Assembly (NCBI RefSeq): GCF_964204865.1
Contig: NC_135255.1
Location: forward strand, 20,489,135 to 20,553,134
Length of the DNA stretch: 64,000 nt
Reading direction: 5' to 3'
Source of the DNA: Styela clava
Lineage: Eukaryota > Chordata > Ascidiacea > Stolidobranchia > Styelidae
Both the position numbers and the translations under genes were made by a program. This document shows positions 1 to 13,400 of the stretch, in pieces; the stretch's first letter is position 1; the number at the start of each line of letters is the position of its first letter. Below the pieces are notes generated by a model. The model ran no database searches, had not been told where the DNA came from, and worked only from the letters and a program-made list of their open reading frames with translations.

Positions 1-3000
1 GTTTGCTAGATTCATCGGTAGAGTTCCTTCGCCTCCAAGTCCACGTATCTGAAACGAATAACTGGCTAACTATCTTCCATAACCGACATGTTCTTCCACT
101 AATTGAAGGCCAAGTTACGATTAAATTGCATGGGTATTTTGAAAACAGTTCTCGTACTTACAAACATTGATAAATGGGTTCAAAATGAGGGCTTCAATTC
201 AACCGGGACAATATTGAGGTCTGTGTCTTCTGACCAACTTGAATTGTTTCATTAAACACCAAAGCATCATTAGAAAATCGTCTATGGGGATTCCTGTGAT
301 GCTTCCATCACCTTGGTACCTGCTGTAAGCGTGTGTTTATTTCGCTCAATGGTTGATCCAGCACTGATGACTAGTAAGACATTGCACCTACAAATTGGTA
401 AGTACGTTACTAGATTATTTATTTACTACGATGGTTATATATCCAGTGATAAAAACTCACATCGTCATCCCCAAAGGGTTCAAACCCGCATGTTTATTCA
501 GGGATGAATAACGACGTGACTATAAAGTTGTGAAAAGGCAGCATGGAATACGTTCTGCGAAAATAGTCGTTTCGAGGGTCGAAGCATCGCTCTAAACAAT
601 TGGTGGGAAAATTACGGCCCGAAGATCGGCTCCGGTCCACCTAAGTGTTTCATCCGACTCACTTGTGTCTGCTGAGATTACGTTGGAAATATCGATGAAA
701 ATAATGCCATGATGACGACGATCATTACATTGAGCTTCTCATTATTATAGCTGTTTTTGTGAACAAACTGTTTTTTATTTATAGTTCGCCATATTGAGCC
801 TCCGGCCCAGTATCCAAATCTATTTTCTATAACTGACTAACCCAGAAAAAGGAATTGCCCACCGCTGCGCTAAACAGTACAGACATCGCATCGCTGATTA
901 CTGTGCGTGAAAGCCATGAGGAGAACTATGTGCAATCAGGTGGTCGTCAGGTCGTGGACTTATTTATGATCAAAACAATGGAATATGGAACATGAACGAA
1001 ATAATGCAACGACATCACTCTGCATAATCGGAATCATGGATGGACTACCACTGGACTCAAATGAACCTGATATTGAAATTGACCTAATTGTTTTTAATAA
1101 TATAAAGGTCGTCGCAATTGTCGCAAAGTAGTTCGCGCCACAGCCTCCCCTAAATACCACATTACCTTATCGCCCAATCGCCAAGCAGGATTCGCCATAC
1201 GATTTTCGCAACATTAATTCTGTACAAGTATTTTTATTGGAAACAATTACAAAATGAACATTGTTGGAAAAATTGCATTGCAAGCAAAATTAGCAGCAGT
1301 GGTTGGAGTCATACTTTCTCCGGAGCCGGAGTCAATGCTTTGAACTACCGAATATTAAAGCAGTAGACACATCAAACTTAAAAAAAAATTGTCGATTTGC
1401 TTTAAATATGGTTTAAATTTTGGCGCTCCGGGAGTATGTGTACCAAGATGACGCACATCCTGAACTCTAACCGGTACACATACTATGTTCAGGTTGTGCA
1501 CCATCTTGGTGCACATACTTCGGGAGCTCCCAAATTTTCACATAGCTTTGAAAACGCAACAATTCACTAACGTGGTTTTATTAATTTCAAATTAATTAAT
1601 CATCACAGATTCCCAGTGAATTTGCAATCAATTTTGAAATTTTACGAAAAATATAAGAACATTCATGAAAATTGGAACACACGTAAGGAACGATTGTATT
1701 ATTTAACAATAAACTTTTGCTACAAATAAGGCTTAAGACAAGCAGACATCATGAAATACAATGACTGTGAGGGAGACGTGGCAGGAAGGAATGGACACAA
1801 GGATAAATAAAGTAACTCAATGGTTGAACAGTAATTGGTGTTTCTCTCTAAACGAGGGAACGTTGGTCAGGGATGATAATATTCCAAAGGGGGGGTTCTG
1901 TCTGAGATTTCTATTTGCCAAGTTAGATCTGAACAGTTACCGTGTCCGACCAACCGCCGAAAAACGTGTATTTTCATGAGTTTTGAGGGTCTAAAAAAGC
2001 GTTTCAAGATGAAAAATGGCCATGCACATTACAGAAAGTTGCTGTCACTTTTTTTTACATTTCAAAAGGGAGGTTCCGACCCCCAAAACAACCCCCCTGG
2101 CTTCGCCCATGACGTTGGTTATCAACAAAGAATCTGAGTGAGCATTATGAGTTAATGTGTGGATACGTATCTTCAACTGGGCCAAGAAGAGGTTGTAGAA
2201 AAAGGTTGGGATAAGACCGTGAACAGGGCGGCATAATGTCCACTAGATGGTGCTACAAATCAATAAAAGCCAGAGAATTAAAGTGATTACACTCCGGCCA
2301 ACACATTCACTGTGATTTACCTTGAGGGTTAAATTCATTCCAGAGAGTACATACAGAGTTTCATCCTTGCTGCATTTAAATCAGAGGCATGCAAGGTTTT
2401 TCGAACAGGGGCCAAAAATTGTGCTTACCTAGACTTGCGGGTGACGTAAAAGTTTTTTTTTTGAACAATATTTACAGTGTTACAAAAGAAAAAGTGGAAA
2501 CCAATAAGCCTTGTGCCAAAACTAAATTTAACCACAATCTCAACAGATTCCTTGCGCTATTTTTAACTAAAACATCAAAGTTTGGTTTTAGTTTGGTTGT
2601 GCCAGCATCAGGCAGGCCATAGTTTGTCGTCAGGTATAGGACCATAAACAGGTAAACACATTCACCATGATTTGACCTGGGGGTCAGATTCCTTGCAGAA
2701 GGTACATACAAAGTGTCAACTTTCGTGCATTTAGACGAAGGAATTGGCCATGGGACATTAGGAACCACCTTGTTTTCCCGAACATAAGACTGTCTTATTC
2801 CAATTTTTTTTCGAAATTTAACACTAGGTTTTTTTTTTGAGGGATGTCTTATTCTATTTTCATTTATCAAAAACAAAATTACAAAGTAGAGAATTATGAG
2901 ATTTTCAAATATACAAAATATGAAAACCGAATTAACCTATATCCATTTACTTATAAATAACATGTTGACATCGAATAGATCTTATTTTAAAGGGAGGGCT

Positions 3001-4040
3001 TATATTGAAATAATTCTTAAAATTCAGGATAGGTCAGATTTTCGATGAAACACGTTATATGCCCCACAAATGCTGCTTGTCTGAAACCTTATTCATAGAA
3101 AAAATTACATAAAATAAGACAGAATTAAATTGCTCAAAGAGGCACAAATTGGCAGTGATTATTCCTTTACATTTACTGGAAACAATGAAAGAGATATTAT
3201 ATTTTAACTTTGTGAGACTAATACAGGTTGTGAAGCCAAAGTTTTTTGATGTAATGATTGAAAACTTAAGCGACTTCCATATACCATATATTTGATTCTC
3301 TCAGAGTTTTGAGTCGAGTTACAAAACTTAAAATTGCCAGTTTTGCGACACTTGGAGAAAAACAAGAAAATAAAAATTTATAGTCCCTCAAATAGAGTGC
3401 TTCCAGATAAACAAACTTTTGAGAAGGCACATTGCCCACAAAAGCTAAACAAAGTCAAATTTTCCTAACCAGGAACTAACCCCATCAAACTAGTCGACGA
3501 CATTTATGTGAAACTTGGAACAAGTCAAGGATGAATAAAACTGAAAGAAATCCATAGGGTATCGTACATCTACCACTCAAGCACTACACAACGTTCACTT
3601 AAACTTCACAAGGCAATTTCTCTCAAAATGAAAGAATCTCATGCGACTTTCAGGCAGGTCATCACTTTGACATGATGAAATAGGGGGATAAATTGTGAAA
3701 AAAATTTAAAAATCTTCACAAACTTATGAAAAGCAAATCACACACAAACACTAATTGTCCACTTTTCTTGACAAAGTTTACCACTCTAGATGGAAACTTT
3801 ATATGACTGCTGTACAGGGTGTCGACACTGGCAACCAATCAATAACACGAAAAGATTGAAAAAAGTCCACAACTCTTCACAGAATATTCATGCATGCATG
3901 ACTTTAAAAAGTTATTTTCTTCTTCTAAATACGCCGCTCTTTAAAATACCATTGATGTTAGTGTTACCGTAATTCCACAGGTACTAAATGAACAAAGTTC
4001 AACCTTTTTTGACAAGGAAATATCTCTCCATATGGCAACC
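1..4040. other. Intergenic region downstream of POLR2B, no gene seen
   Basis: I see no convincing coding sequence here. What can be seen is repeat debris. About 600-860 is a degraded hAT-like remnant that shares phrases such as 'gtgtttcatccgactcacttgtgt' in shortened form with sequences near 10970-11230 and 44200-44280. A short foldback MITE lies at 1423-1532. About 2385-2640 is an interspersed repeat also found at 15300-15900 and, inverted, at 41300-41551. About 3810 carries a mariner-like end (tacagggtgt). Short open frames in this stretch overlap these repeats and look random. Confidence 0.6.
1423..1532. mobile_element. Short foldback MITE (family A, short form)
   Basis: The two ends form an inverted repeat: ggcgctccgggagtatgtg on the left and cacatacttcgggagctccc on the right. 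The arms contain the family signature 'accaagatg(g/a)cgcac'. The whole element is about 110 bp and could fold into one hairpin. Related short or long copies lie at 14370-14607, 14940-15160, 17464-17700, 35455-35575, 40355-40590, 40700-40905 and 61540-61645. No coding capacity is present, so mobility would depend on an enzyme supplied elsewhere. Confidence 0.75.
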
Positions 4041-7000
4041 TCATGTGACCATCATACGAGGTGCGATAGACATTGACATCAATTCTTGGAAGAGTAATTT
4101 GCAAGCGTACGGCATTCTAACTTGCGAGATATGGGTTTTATTTTTACACCCTCTGCATTCAAAAGTGTGAGATCGTAGATTCGCAATTGCGATTAGGCCA
4201 CAAAGATTGCAAACATGGACACGGTATGGATCAGAAGCTTCAAATAACCGCTCTCGTAAAAATTGAGCAGCACCGTGAGCGATTTGACAATCGCGTTCCA
4301 TCTCTCCGAATCGGAGACCGCCATCTCTTGATCGTCCTTCCATGGGCTGTCTGTTTAAAATTTGAACTGGTCCACGAGCTCGGGAATGGATTTTGTCATC
4401 CACCATATGTTTTAAACGTTGATAGTATGTCGGCCCAAAAAATACTTGGGTGTTGATTTTATGCCCTGTATGGCCATTGTATAACACTTCATTGCCTCTT
4501 TGTTGGTATCCATAATCATGCAAAAGATTCGAAATCTTTTGGACGTTTACTGTGTCGTTAAAAGGTGTTGCGTCACCAATTTCACCTTTATTTGCCGACA
4601 CTTTTCCCTGAAGGCATTCGATTAAATGGCCGATTGTCATACGGGATGGGATAGCATGGGGGTTGACTATTAAATCAGGCTGGATTCCTTCACAAGTGAA
4701 CGGCATGTCCTCGGAACGGTACGTAATACCACACGTACCCTTTTGTCCATGACGACTAGCAAATTTGTCGCCAATTTGAGGAACTCTGACAGAACGAACT
4801 CGAATTTTCGTGAATTTATATCCATCTTGGTTAATACTAACCATCACTTGGTCCACAATTCCAGTTTCGCTTGTACGGAGAAAAGTTGACGCGTCACGTT
4901 TTGTATAACGCCGAGTCGTGCCTTCTAATTCATCGTCATTCTCCGGAAGTGTAACTGTTTTCCCTATAACAACATCATCACCTGAAACACGAACGCCAGG
5001 AGAGATTAAACCATCGTCATCAAGTTTATCGTAAATCGCATGTCGCATTCCACTGCATGAAGATCTTTCAGGGCGTTCGAATGTTTCTTCTTGGTCGTAA
5101 GCCTTCTTGCTTTCAGCGTCTTTGTACGAACGATAAAACACGGATCGGAAAAGTCCGCGATCTATGGAACTTTTATTCACAATAATAGAATCTTCTTGGT
5201 TATATCCAGTGTATGTAGAAATCGCTACGATTGCGTTTATCCCTGCAGGAAGTTCTCGGAAACGCAAATACTCCATGGAACGAGTCGTTACGAGTGGTTT
5301 TTGAGGGTAATACAACACATGAGCTAGTGTGTCCATACGTACATGAAAATTTGTGATGTACACCCCCATGGCTTGTTTTCCCATAGCACTTTGGTACGTG
5401 TTACGTGGGGATTGGTTATGATCAGGAAACGGGATAATGGAAGCGCATACGCCAAGTATCATAGCGGGATGGATTTCACAATGAGTATACGTCGAACAAT
5501 ATTGCTCTCCTTTGTCTTGCAAGTCCTCAGGAAACATGGCAAGCATGATTGTCTCCTCTTCTAGAGTGTCAATGTATTCGACCACCCCACTCGCGACTAA
5601 ATCCTGCCAACTGTAATTGTTGTATTCACTCTCTTTAAGCAGATCAATGTGACGTTTTTTGAGCAATAATTTTTGGTTTTCAACGATCAACAACGGACGA
5701 CAAATCCTACCAGCATCAGTATAAATTCGGATTTCTCGTTCACGGATGTCTCGTACCATTGAAACTTCAGAAACGATTATATCCATTTGTCGACGTAGTT
5801 TTCGTAATGTGTTCATCAATTGGTCAGGGTCTCGATGAATTCCAACCCAACAGCCATTCACAAAAATTTTTGTCGCATCAGCGATTGCAGAGGGCGAAAT
5901 TTCTTCTAAATTTTCCATAGACCATTCTTCCAGAAACTCCAAAATTGGGCTGGGTTGTGAGCCGACGGAAATATACGCCATGAGTGCCAAATTCTTCACC
6001 AAGCCTACAGCATGCCCTTCTGGGGTTTCAGCAGGGCATATCATACCCCATAATGTGTTATGTAATTGTCTAGGTTTTGCAAGCTTGCCATCTCGTCCAA
6101 TAGGGGAATTCAGTCTTCTGAGATGAGAGAGCGTAGAAGCGTAAGTCAATCTATTAAGTACTTGAGACACACCAGCGCGAGCTTGATGCGCTTTTTTCTG
6201 GTCCCCCCAGTTTCCGGTCGCAAGAGAGTATTTTAATCCATCAGTGATTATCCTTGTTTTTATTGCAAGTTCCAGATTAAAGTCTTTTCCTCTGTCGATG
6301 AACTTTTGTGCGTAGAGTCGTACTTCTTTCATTAACATTTTGAAAAGTCCGCGGAATAAAAACGCAAGCAGAGGACCGGCAAGATCAAGACGTTTGTTGC
6401 CATAGTGATCACGATCATCAAGTTCTCTTCGTCCAAGCGCCGCCACTAGTAGGCGATTCACAATATAACCAAGAAAATAGGCTTTTTTCGTCTCGCAAAA
6501 ATCACTAATTCCGACATGAGGTAACATCTCTTTCTGGAGAATCTCACGTGCATATTTAATTCTCTTTTCTTTTGTAACTCCTGGCTTAGCACCCCGAGAT
6601 CCAATGAAATTCAACGCGACGTTTTGCTCTTGAATGACGAAAGCTTCATCTAAAGACGGTTTCACCATTTCCATAATCTCTGGATCGTCAAAATCGTAAA
6701 TAATATGTTCAAGAATATCACGATCAGACACAAATCCCAGAGCACGAAAAACGATAATAATAGGAATCTCTTGACGAATGTACGGCACTATAGCAGTAAT
6801 CCTTTGTCCAATTGCACTTTTCTTAACCCCTTGGCCACCACGAGCAAGCATATTAACCCACATAGTACTGGTGGGTCTGGAACTGTGTTCCAAACAACTT
6901 CGAATTTCGGCAGTGAAAGCATATTTTGAATCTTTCTTTTTGAAGACGTATACAGTGTTGGCGGCCATTTTTTCCTGAGCAATTAAAACTTTTTCTGACC

Positions 7001-7453
7001 CGTTAATTATAAAATAACCTCCGGGGTCAAGGGGGCATTCATTTAACTCAGTCAAATCACGATCAGTCAAGTTACTCAGTAAACAATAAGTTGATCGTAA
7101 CATAATCGGGATTTTTCCTATAAAAGTTTTTTGATGCTGTGTCTCTATTGGTTCTTCATTATGTTTTATGACTGTCTTTGTAATATCGACATAAAGAGGT
7201 GCAGAATAGGTTAAATTTCGCAGCCGTGCTTCATTAGGCATCATAGGACTTGGAGCGCCATCTTTTTCCCAATGAGTAGGCTTTGATAGATAAATTTGCT
7301 CGAATTTGAGATGGTATTTCGTAGGAGTTACGAGTTCTGTGGTGGTGTGTTGAGCTTCGGCTTGCAGTTCGATCATGGGCGCATCCTCCACGATTCTCTG
7401 CACGGACATTTGAATGAATTCATCGAAAGAGTCCAGCTGTTGACGAACGAGAC
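4041..7453 (-). CDS. POLR2B: POLR2B coding exon 2 (residues 39-1175)
   Basis: This 3413-bp exon carries almost the whole enzyme subunit without interruption. Visible landmarks, in order, are [20 protein letters not shown] in the lobe/protrusion region, [32 protein letters not shown] in the fork region, [21 protein letters not shown] at the active-site and hybrid-binding region, [13 protein letters not shown], and a C-terminal zinc site CNLC...CRGC. The protein ends [15 protein letters not shown] plus three residues, like other animal RPB2. Acceptor: tattccag immediately before 7453. Confidence 0.98.
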
Positions 7454-10400
7454 CTGGAATACAAAAATAATTCATTATTGTGAAAATTTGGATATGGTTG
7501 TTGCTCAGAGCAATTTTATAGAAATTTGCACTCACTGATCAGTGAAAAACAACGATTTCTGAGAGGCCAATAAAATACTGAATCTACTGTGCACGAAGGA
7601 AGATAATGTACACTCAATGAGAAGTGAAAGCGACTCATCTCTGAGAAAACTAGACTACTCAAATGTCAAGAGATACTATACTAATATAGAATTAGTGTGC
7701 TTTTTCATGAGAACTTGCTCAGAGCAAAGTTATGGGCACTCACTCGGTAGTAAAGAGACTCATCTCTGAGCAAAGTTACAGGCACTCACTCAGAAGTAAA
7801 GAAGACTCATCTCTGAGCAAAGTTACGGACACTCACTCAGAAGCAAAGAAGACTCATCTCTGAGCAAAGTTACAGGCACTCACTCAGAAGTAAAGAGACT
7901 CATCTCTGAGCAAAGTTACGGGCACTCACTCAGAAGTGAAGAGACTCATCTCGGAGCAAAGTTACGGGCACTCACTCAGAAGTAAAGAGACTCATCTCTG
8001 AGCAAAGTTACGGGCACTCACTCAGAAGTGAAGAGACTCATCTCTGAGCAAAGTTACGGGCACTCACTCAGAAGTGAAAAGACTCATCTCGGAGCAAAGT
8101 TACGGGCACTCACTCAGAAGTAAAGAGACTCATCTCTGAGCAAAGTTACGGGCACTCACTCAGAAGTGAAGAGACTCATCTCTGAGCAAAGTTACGGGCC
8201 CTCACTCAGAAGTAAAGAGACTCATCTCTGAGCAAAGTTACGGGCACTCACTCAGAAGTGAAGAGACTCATCTCGGAGCAAAGTTACGGTCACTCACCCA
8301 AAGTATGAATCGTTGTATACATGGAAAACTACCGGTAATTTTTTTGTGCGGTCCAGCTAGATGTCTGAAGCTGGTTATATAACCCACCGACAAAAATGTT
8401 GCACACCCCTTCTCTAGCATAATGAACTCATCACACCCTATATTGCAGACATAGTTGAATAGCAGCATTCCAATTAAATACATAACAAAAGTTTTCATTG
8501 TTTTAAATCAGACAGAACAATCCTTTTTGTTACACAATTATGACAACATTTGATAGTAAACAAAAAAAAAATTCCATTGTTATGTATACAATTAAATTAC
8601 ATCGTCTTTTGTATTATTATGTAACAATATCCTTAGGATTAATATATCTAAGATTGCTTTTATTTACAAAATTATAAAACTCTTTAATATCCCCGGGTAT
8701 CACAAGCGAAGCGCTAAATATAAAGTTACATATTTAATTTAAACTGAGTTTGTCTTTGTTATATTTTTACTCAAAACAAAGATGTGTTTGTACTAATTAC
8801 ATTAAGGGTCAAATTGGTTTCTGAAATTTCTAATAAGGGGTTGTCTTCATGGACTGTTTGAGAGGATTTTTGAGGGTTGACCCGAAGAGGTTCTACACCT
8901 CGAAATGATGTAACATCGTTCATTTTTTTTTTTTTGCGGGGGGGCCAAACATATTTTTTATATTTTATTAAAGCAGAAAGTAAGGGATGTTTTGTTTTCT
9001 TTTGTAAAGGATGTAACATCGTTCAAGGCGGCTGATTTATGCTGCATTCTTGAAAATAGAAAACCGTCCTTTGTAGCAGAATTTTCAAATTTCCAAGGCT
9101 GTAGTGGGGGGCGTCAAAAATATTCGAAATTGGTATTCGCTTCGTTAAAAAAACTTGAAATGCCTGGTTTAATAAACGAGACACTCAGTATAGAGTTACA
9201 TATTTAATTTAAACTCCATTTCTCTTTGTTTCCATTCTCATCAAAACAAAGATATGTCTGTACTGATTACCTCAAGGGTCAAATGGGAATTAGTTCCTAA
9301 ATGTTATTTATTCTTGTTTTTGGAGAAACGCTAAAAAGTTTTTTGGGGAGAGGCCTTGTGGACTTATGCTGCAAGCCAATATGCTGCAAGCACCACTTAG
9401 AAATAGAAACTAGGGACTCTTTCCTGACATTTTTCTTTTCTAAACCCTCAAAAAGTATGTAATATAGCTCAAAATAAATAGGAGTTGCACCATACGCTTG
9501 AAAATCAAAATAGATTTTAGTCCCCCGAGTGACAAGGTGGGAAGGGGAATCAAAATGGGCGTGTTTAAGGTGTATCAATAAAGCAGAGTTTTTCCAAAAC
9601 TGCAGATGCTGTGGACAACAGGAAAGTCCAAAACAAATTGAATAGTCGAATAAATTCAAAATTGAACATACTCTAGATTTCAAGAATACTTTTCGTTTTA
9701 AAATATGTCCGTTCAAGAATCTGACAGCCAGATAAAATAGGAATTTCATTCCAACTTCTGACATTAAGTAGACAGAAAACATACCAATAGACAAGAGAAA
9801 CCTTCATGAAGTAGTGGATTTTACATAATCGAACTTTAAAAGAAAATTGAAATTTGTGAAATGGCACAATAACAATGCCAAACGATTGGGCCTATTTAGC
9901 TGTAATTTGCATTTTTGAAGCCACTATAGCCATCAAAATTTTAATATTATTTGATTACACATATATGAGTAAGCTCATCAAATAACAAAATAATGCAGGT
10001 AATTATTACATCACCATTGACCAATATAACTGTGTGACTCCAATGAAAGTAGGTCATTGTGTTAGTATAATGAGCTTCCTTGAGTTCTATGTGACATTTG
10101 AACCAAATAGGTGTGAGCTCATAAGAATATAGAGTTTCAAAAGACGCAAAAGTGGGAATTTAACAAAAAAAAGTTGGGAAGCACTGCACTGTGCCATCTT
10201 GTTCATTATCACATGACTAGCAATTAATCAATACATCACGTCTACTGTTTAGCAAGTCAATTGATCTATTGCCAAAATATAAAGTAACTAAACCAAACTT
10301 TGCGCCATTACAGGAAACCTAATGTTAACAAAAATAGCTTTCACACAATATAGACAAGGGATCGCTATAAGACAAACAAGAGAGGCGTTTGACTTTCATT

Positions 10401-13400
10401 GGCTTTAAAAAAGAGGGAATTGTGTGAAATGCCATTTTCAAGTTCCTGTAGAGATAACTAAAGCTATATAAATTCACCACATACATCAAATTGGCTGAGA
10501 TGAACAAACAAAGAAAAATTTGATTCCTTTGAAATTGGAGAAATAATTTGGCGAGAGGCTAATTTAAATTCTACTGTAAAGACGGCCAAAGTCGAACAAT
10601 TTATCTATTTGATTTATATGTTGGGACTTGGGAGTAAATCAAGAAAAAAGCTTTATCATGATACACAGTGGGCTTGGCACCGATAGGCCTGAATGGAAAC
10701 TTAATTAATCTTCCATTTAGAGTTATCGGGACTCTAATGGCCAAGCCTCGCTCTTTAAAAGGGTTCGAACCCAATGTATTACTCCCCCCACATCACAGAA
10801 AGTGATGAATAAATATTCAGTTTAAGCCACACACCCCTTTCTTAACAAGAACACCTTGAAATCGCTTCTATCTTATTGGCTGTTTATATTTACTAACAAG
10901 CCACGCCCCCAGTTGTAACTTATTAATATTTATCATGCAACAATTAAATGTCCCATGGGAAAACTATTGGTCTAGTTCAGGCCCACTGATATGTTTCATC
11001 CCGCCCACTTGTGTCCGCTGAAATTATGACTATAGTTTTTTATGGATATAATTTCCGGTGGAAATACCGTCATAAAGACCCCGATTGTTACATTGTGCTT
11101 CTTATTATATAAAGATTAGCGGTCTGTTGTAAATAAACTTATTTTTATCTATAGTTTCATATTGAGTTTTGATCCTCCCGCCCAGTTACCAAGTCTATTA
11201 ACTGGTCCACTCAGAAAGATAATTGCCCAATCATGGTTCACGTGAGATCACACAGTCAAACAGTAAAAGATAGGGCTCCAAAGACTGTCTACATAAGATT
11301 GGTAATTAATAGATAAGGACATTATGTTTCACACCATCACATTCACATATCTAAGCGGAGTGATGTGTTTCAATATCCCGCAAAGCAATGTACAAGATTA
11401 AAAATTGCAAACAGTGTTGTCCCGCTTCTCATAAAAATGAAGTTACACTATTAATTATTGATATAATATAGTCATTCTTTTATTATTGCAGCTCTCTCCC
11501 AAACCCATCAAATAGGCATGCCAGAATCAATGAATGCAAATTACATAAGCAGATCTGCTAAGTAACTCTTGTTCAAACCCCATAAAGCAACTCATTGGAC
11601 AAACATATTGATGGCAATGTGAAAATTTATTGGTTCTCACAAAATTTCTGCAATTGTCTCGTAAAGTCACATGAAATAACTCTTCAAATAATGCAATGAT
11701 AGTATTTGATGGTATTGAAATGTATTTAACTATCGCAGCATTTGCCAAATGCAAGGTGATTACAATTTGTGAAGACTACAGAACAAAAAAAAAAAATTCT
11801 CCATCTGAAGGTACAGACAAGACAGCATTCACTAATATGACAAACTATAAAGATGTGTAGTGTCAGTAACTAATAGCATTTTTGCAGTTGCCTGTAGCTT
11901 CAATAATGGATTATTTTCTTTCATTTCTGAGTGAATTCTTGTGCCCTTGCTTTCAGCAAATACTCTTATAAAAAGACCACAGTCTACTAAGAACAATTTA
12001 TCAAGGACTTATCTTGTGTGGCCCACTGATAAATAAATTAAAATATTCCAGACAGAACCCGTCAAGGGTTCGTGTTTAAAATAGCAAAGAATGCGTCACA
12101 TCACCATGGTATGTGTTGCCTAGGTAACGACTTCGATTAACTTGAGGTGAAATGAATTATAGTTTGACGTAACTAAGGGTGATGTGACTTCGGTATGTTA
12201 TTAATGTTGTAGACAACATAGACGTCATTATCCAAACAGTTAGAGTAATGGCCTAGCAGTTAAATGAAAGCAACGTTTCCCAGACTGCGGCCGTTGGGCA
12301 ATTACAACCCACATAACGATTTAAACTTAAGAAAGTTTAACACTTTGTTTTCATCTTTTTACGTTCCAGATATCGCCAATTGTTAATACATTCGTCAATT
12401 CAATTGAACCGGTATCCTGATTCCCATCTTTAGGCCCTTACGCTTCTAATTTTGGCCCTCTGTCAATCAGTGACTGCATTGGCATCGCGTTTACATTTCG
12501 GGTTCAAATCCCACCATCTTACCCAGGATGTAATAGATTGGGTAGGTAATGCAGAAATGGAATGGGTAATGCAGTAATGGAAACATTCCGGATTTCCAAT
12601 TCTCGTTAGATATCAATGGCTGCATGTATAAGGACCCTCTTCGGAGAAAAGGGGGTGAAAAAGCATCATAAAGACTACATATGTATGCCCATATCCCAGA
12701 AGTGAATTAAAGATTCAAACTAGAATTCGGTTGGAAATCGAAGACTTACTGATCGAAGGTTAGGGGATCCCCCAAAACAGTGGTCTTACTCCATAGTGAC
12801 ACCGTGTGTCCCATCACTAATTAATTAATAACTCGCTAATTATACGACATAATTCATCCAAAATCAATAGGCTTCTGATCCGAGCTAAGATGAATGCACA
12901 TGCAAAATTTGGAGCAGATTGAACCTCGCTTTCGTGAGATATCGCGTGCATCTAACACACAGACGTACAGACAAACAAATACCTATCAACATACTTACCG
13001 ATCAAGTTCGATAAGTAATAAAGACTTGCTTATGCAAATAGTTTGGTATTACGGGATTCAGATTCACAGTAATTTGAAATATTCTAAACTGAATGGCACA
13101 AATCATGATATAATATGAAAATTAATAAATTTTGTCCGAACAAAAAGTACATTTTACAGAAAAACAGGAATTTTGACTATCTGAAATAAAAAATCACTTT
13201 TTAAATTTACTTTAATAATAAATTCTTCTGCCATCTGTCTAAGAAGACATTGTGCAGCTTTTTATAATAAAAAATGTAGTTTGGAAGCTTATTTTTGAAT
13301 TACATAGAACTCTTATGTGTGTAGTTCTAATAGGTAACCTTCAAAACAAATCTGTTGGTTTGATTAATAACGTCAAGTACCGTAGTCGCCACAGGGCCAC

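Noticed and set aside
2472-2876. 134-codon minus-strand open frame
   Set aside because: It lies over an interspersed repeat also seen at 15.7 kb and 41.4 kb. The frame is not kept between copies.
7454-7535. In-frame extension of the RPB2 exon to a Met at 7535
   Set aside because: The 27 added residues are unlike any RPB2. The conserved N-terminus is found at 20585-20699 with matching splice phase.
9297-9794. 165-codon minus-strand open frame in POLR2B intron 1
   Set aside because: No recognisable domain, biased AT-driven composition, and it lies among repeats. I cannot support it as a gene.
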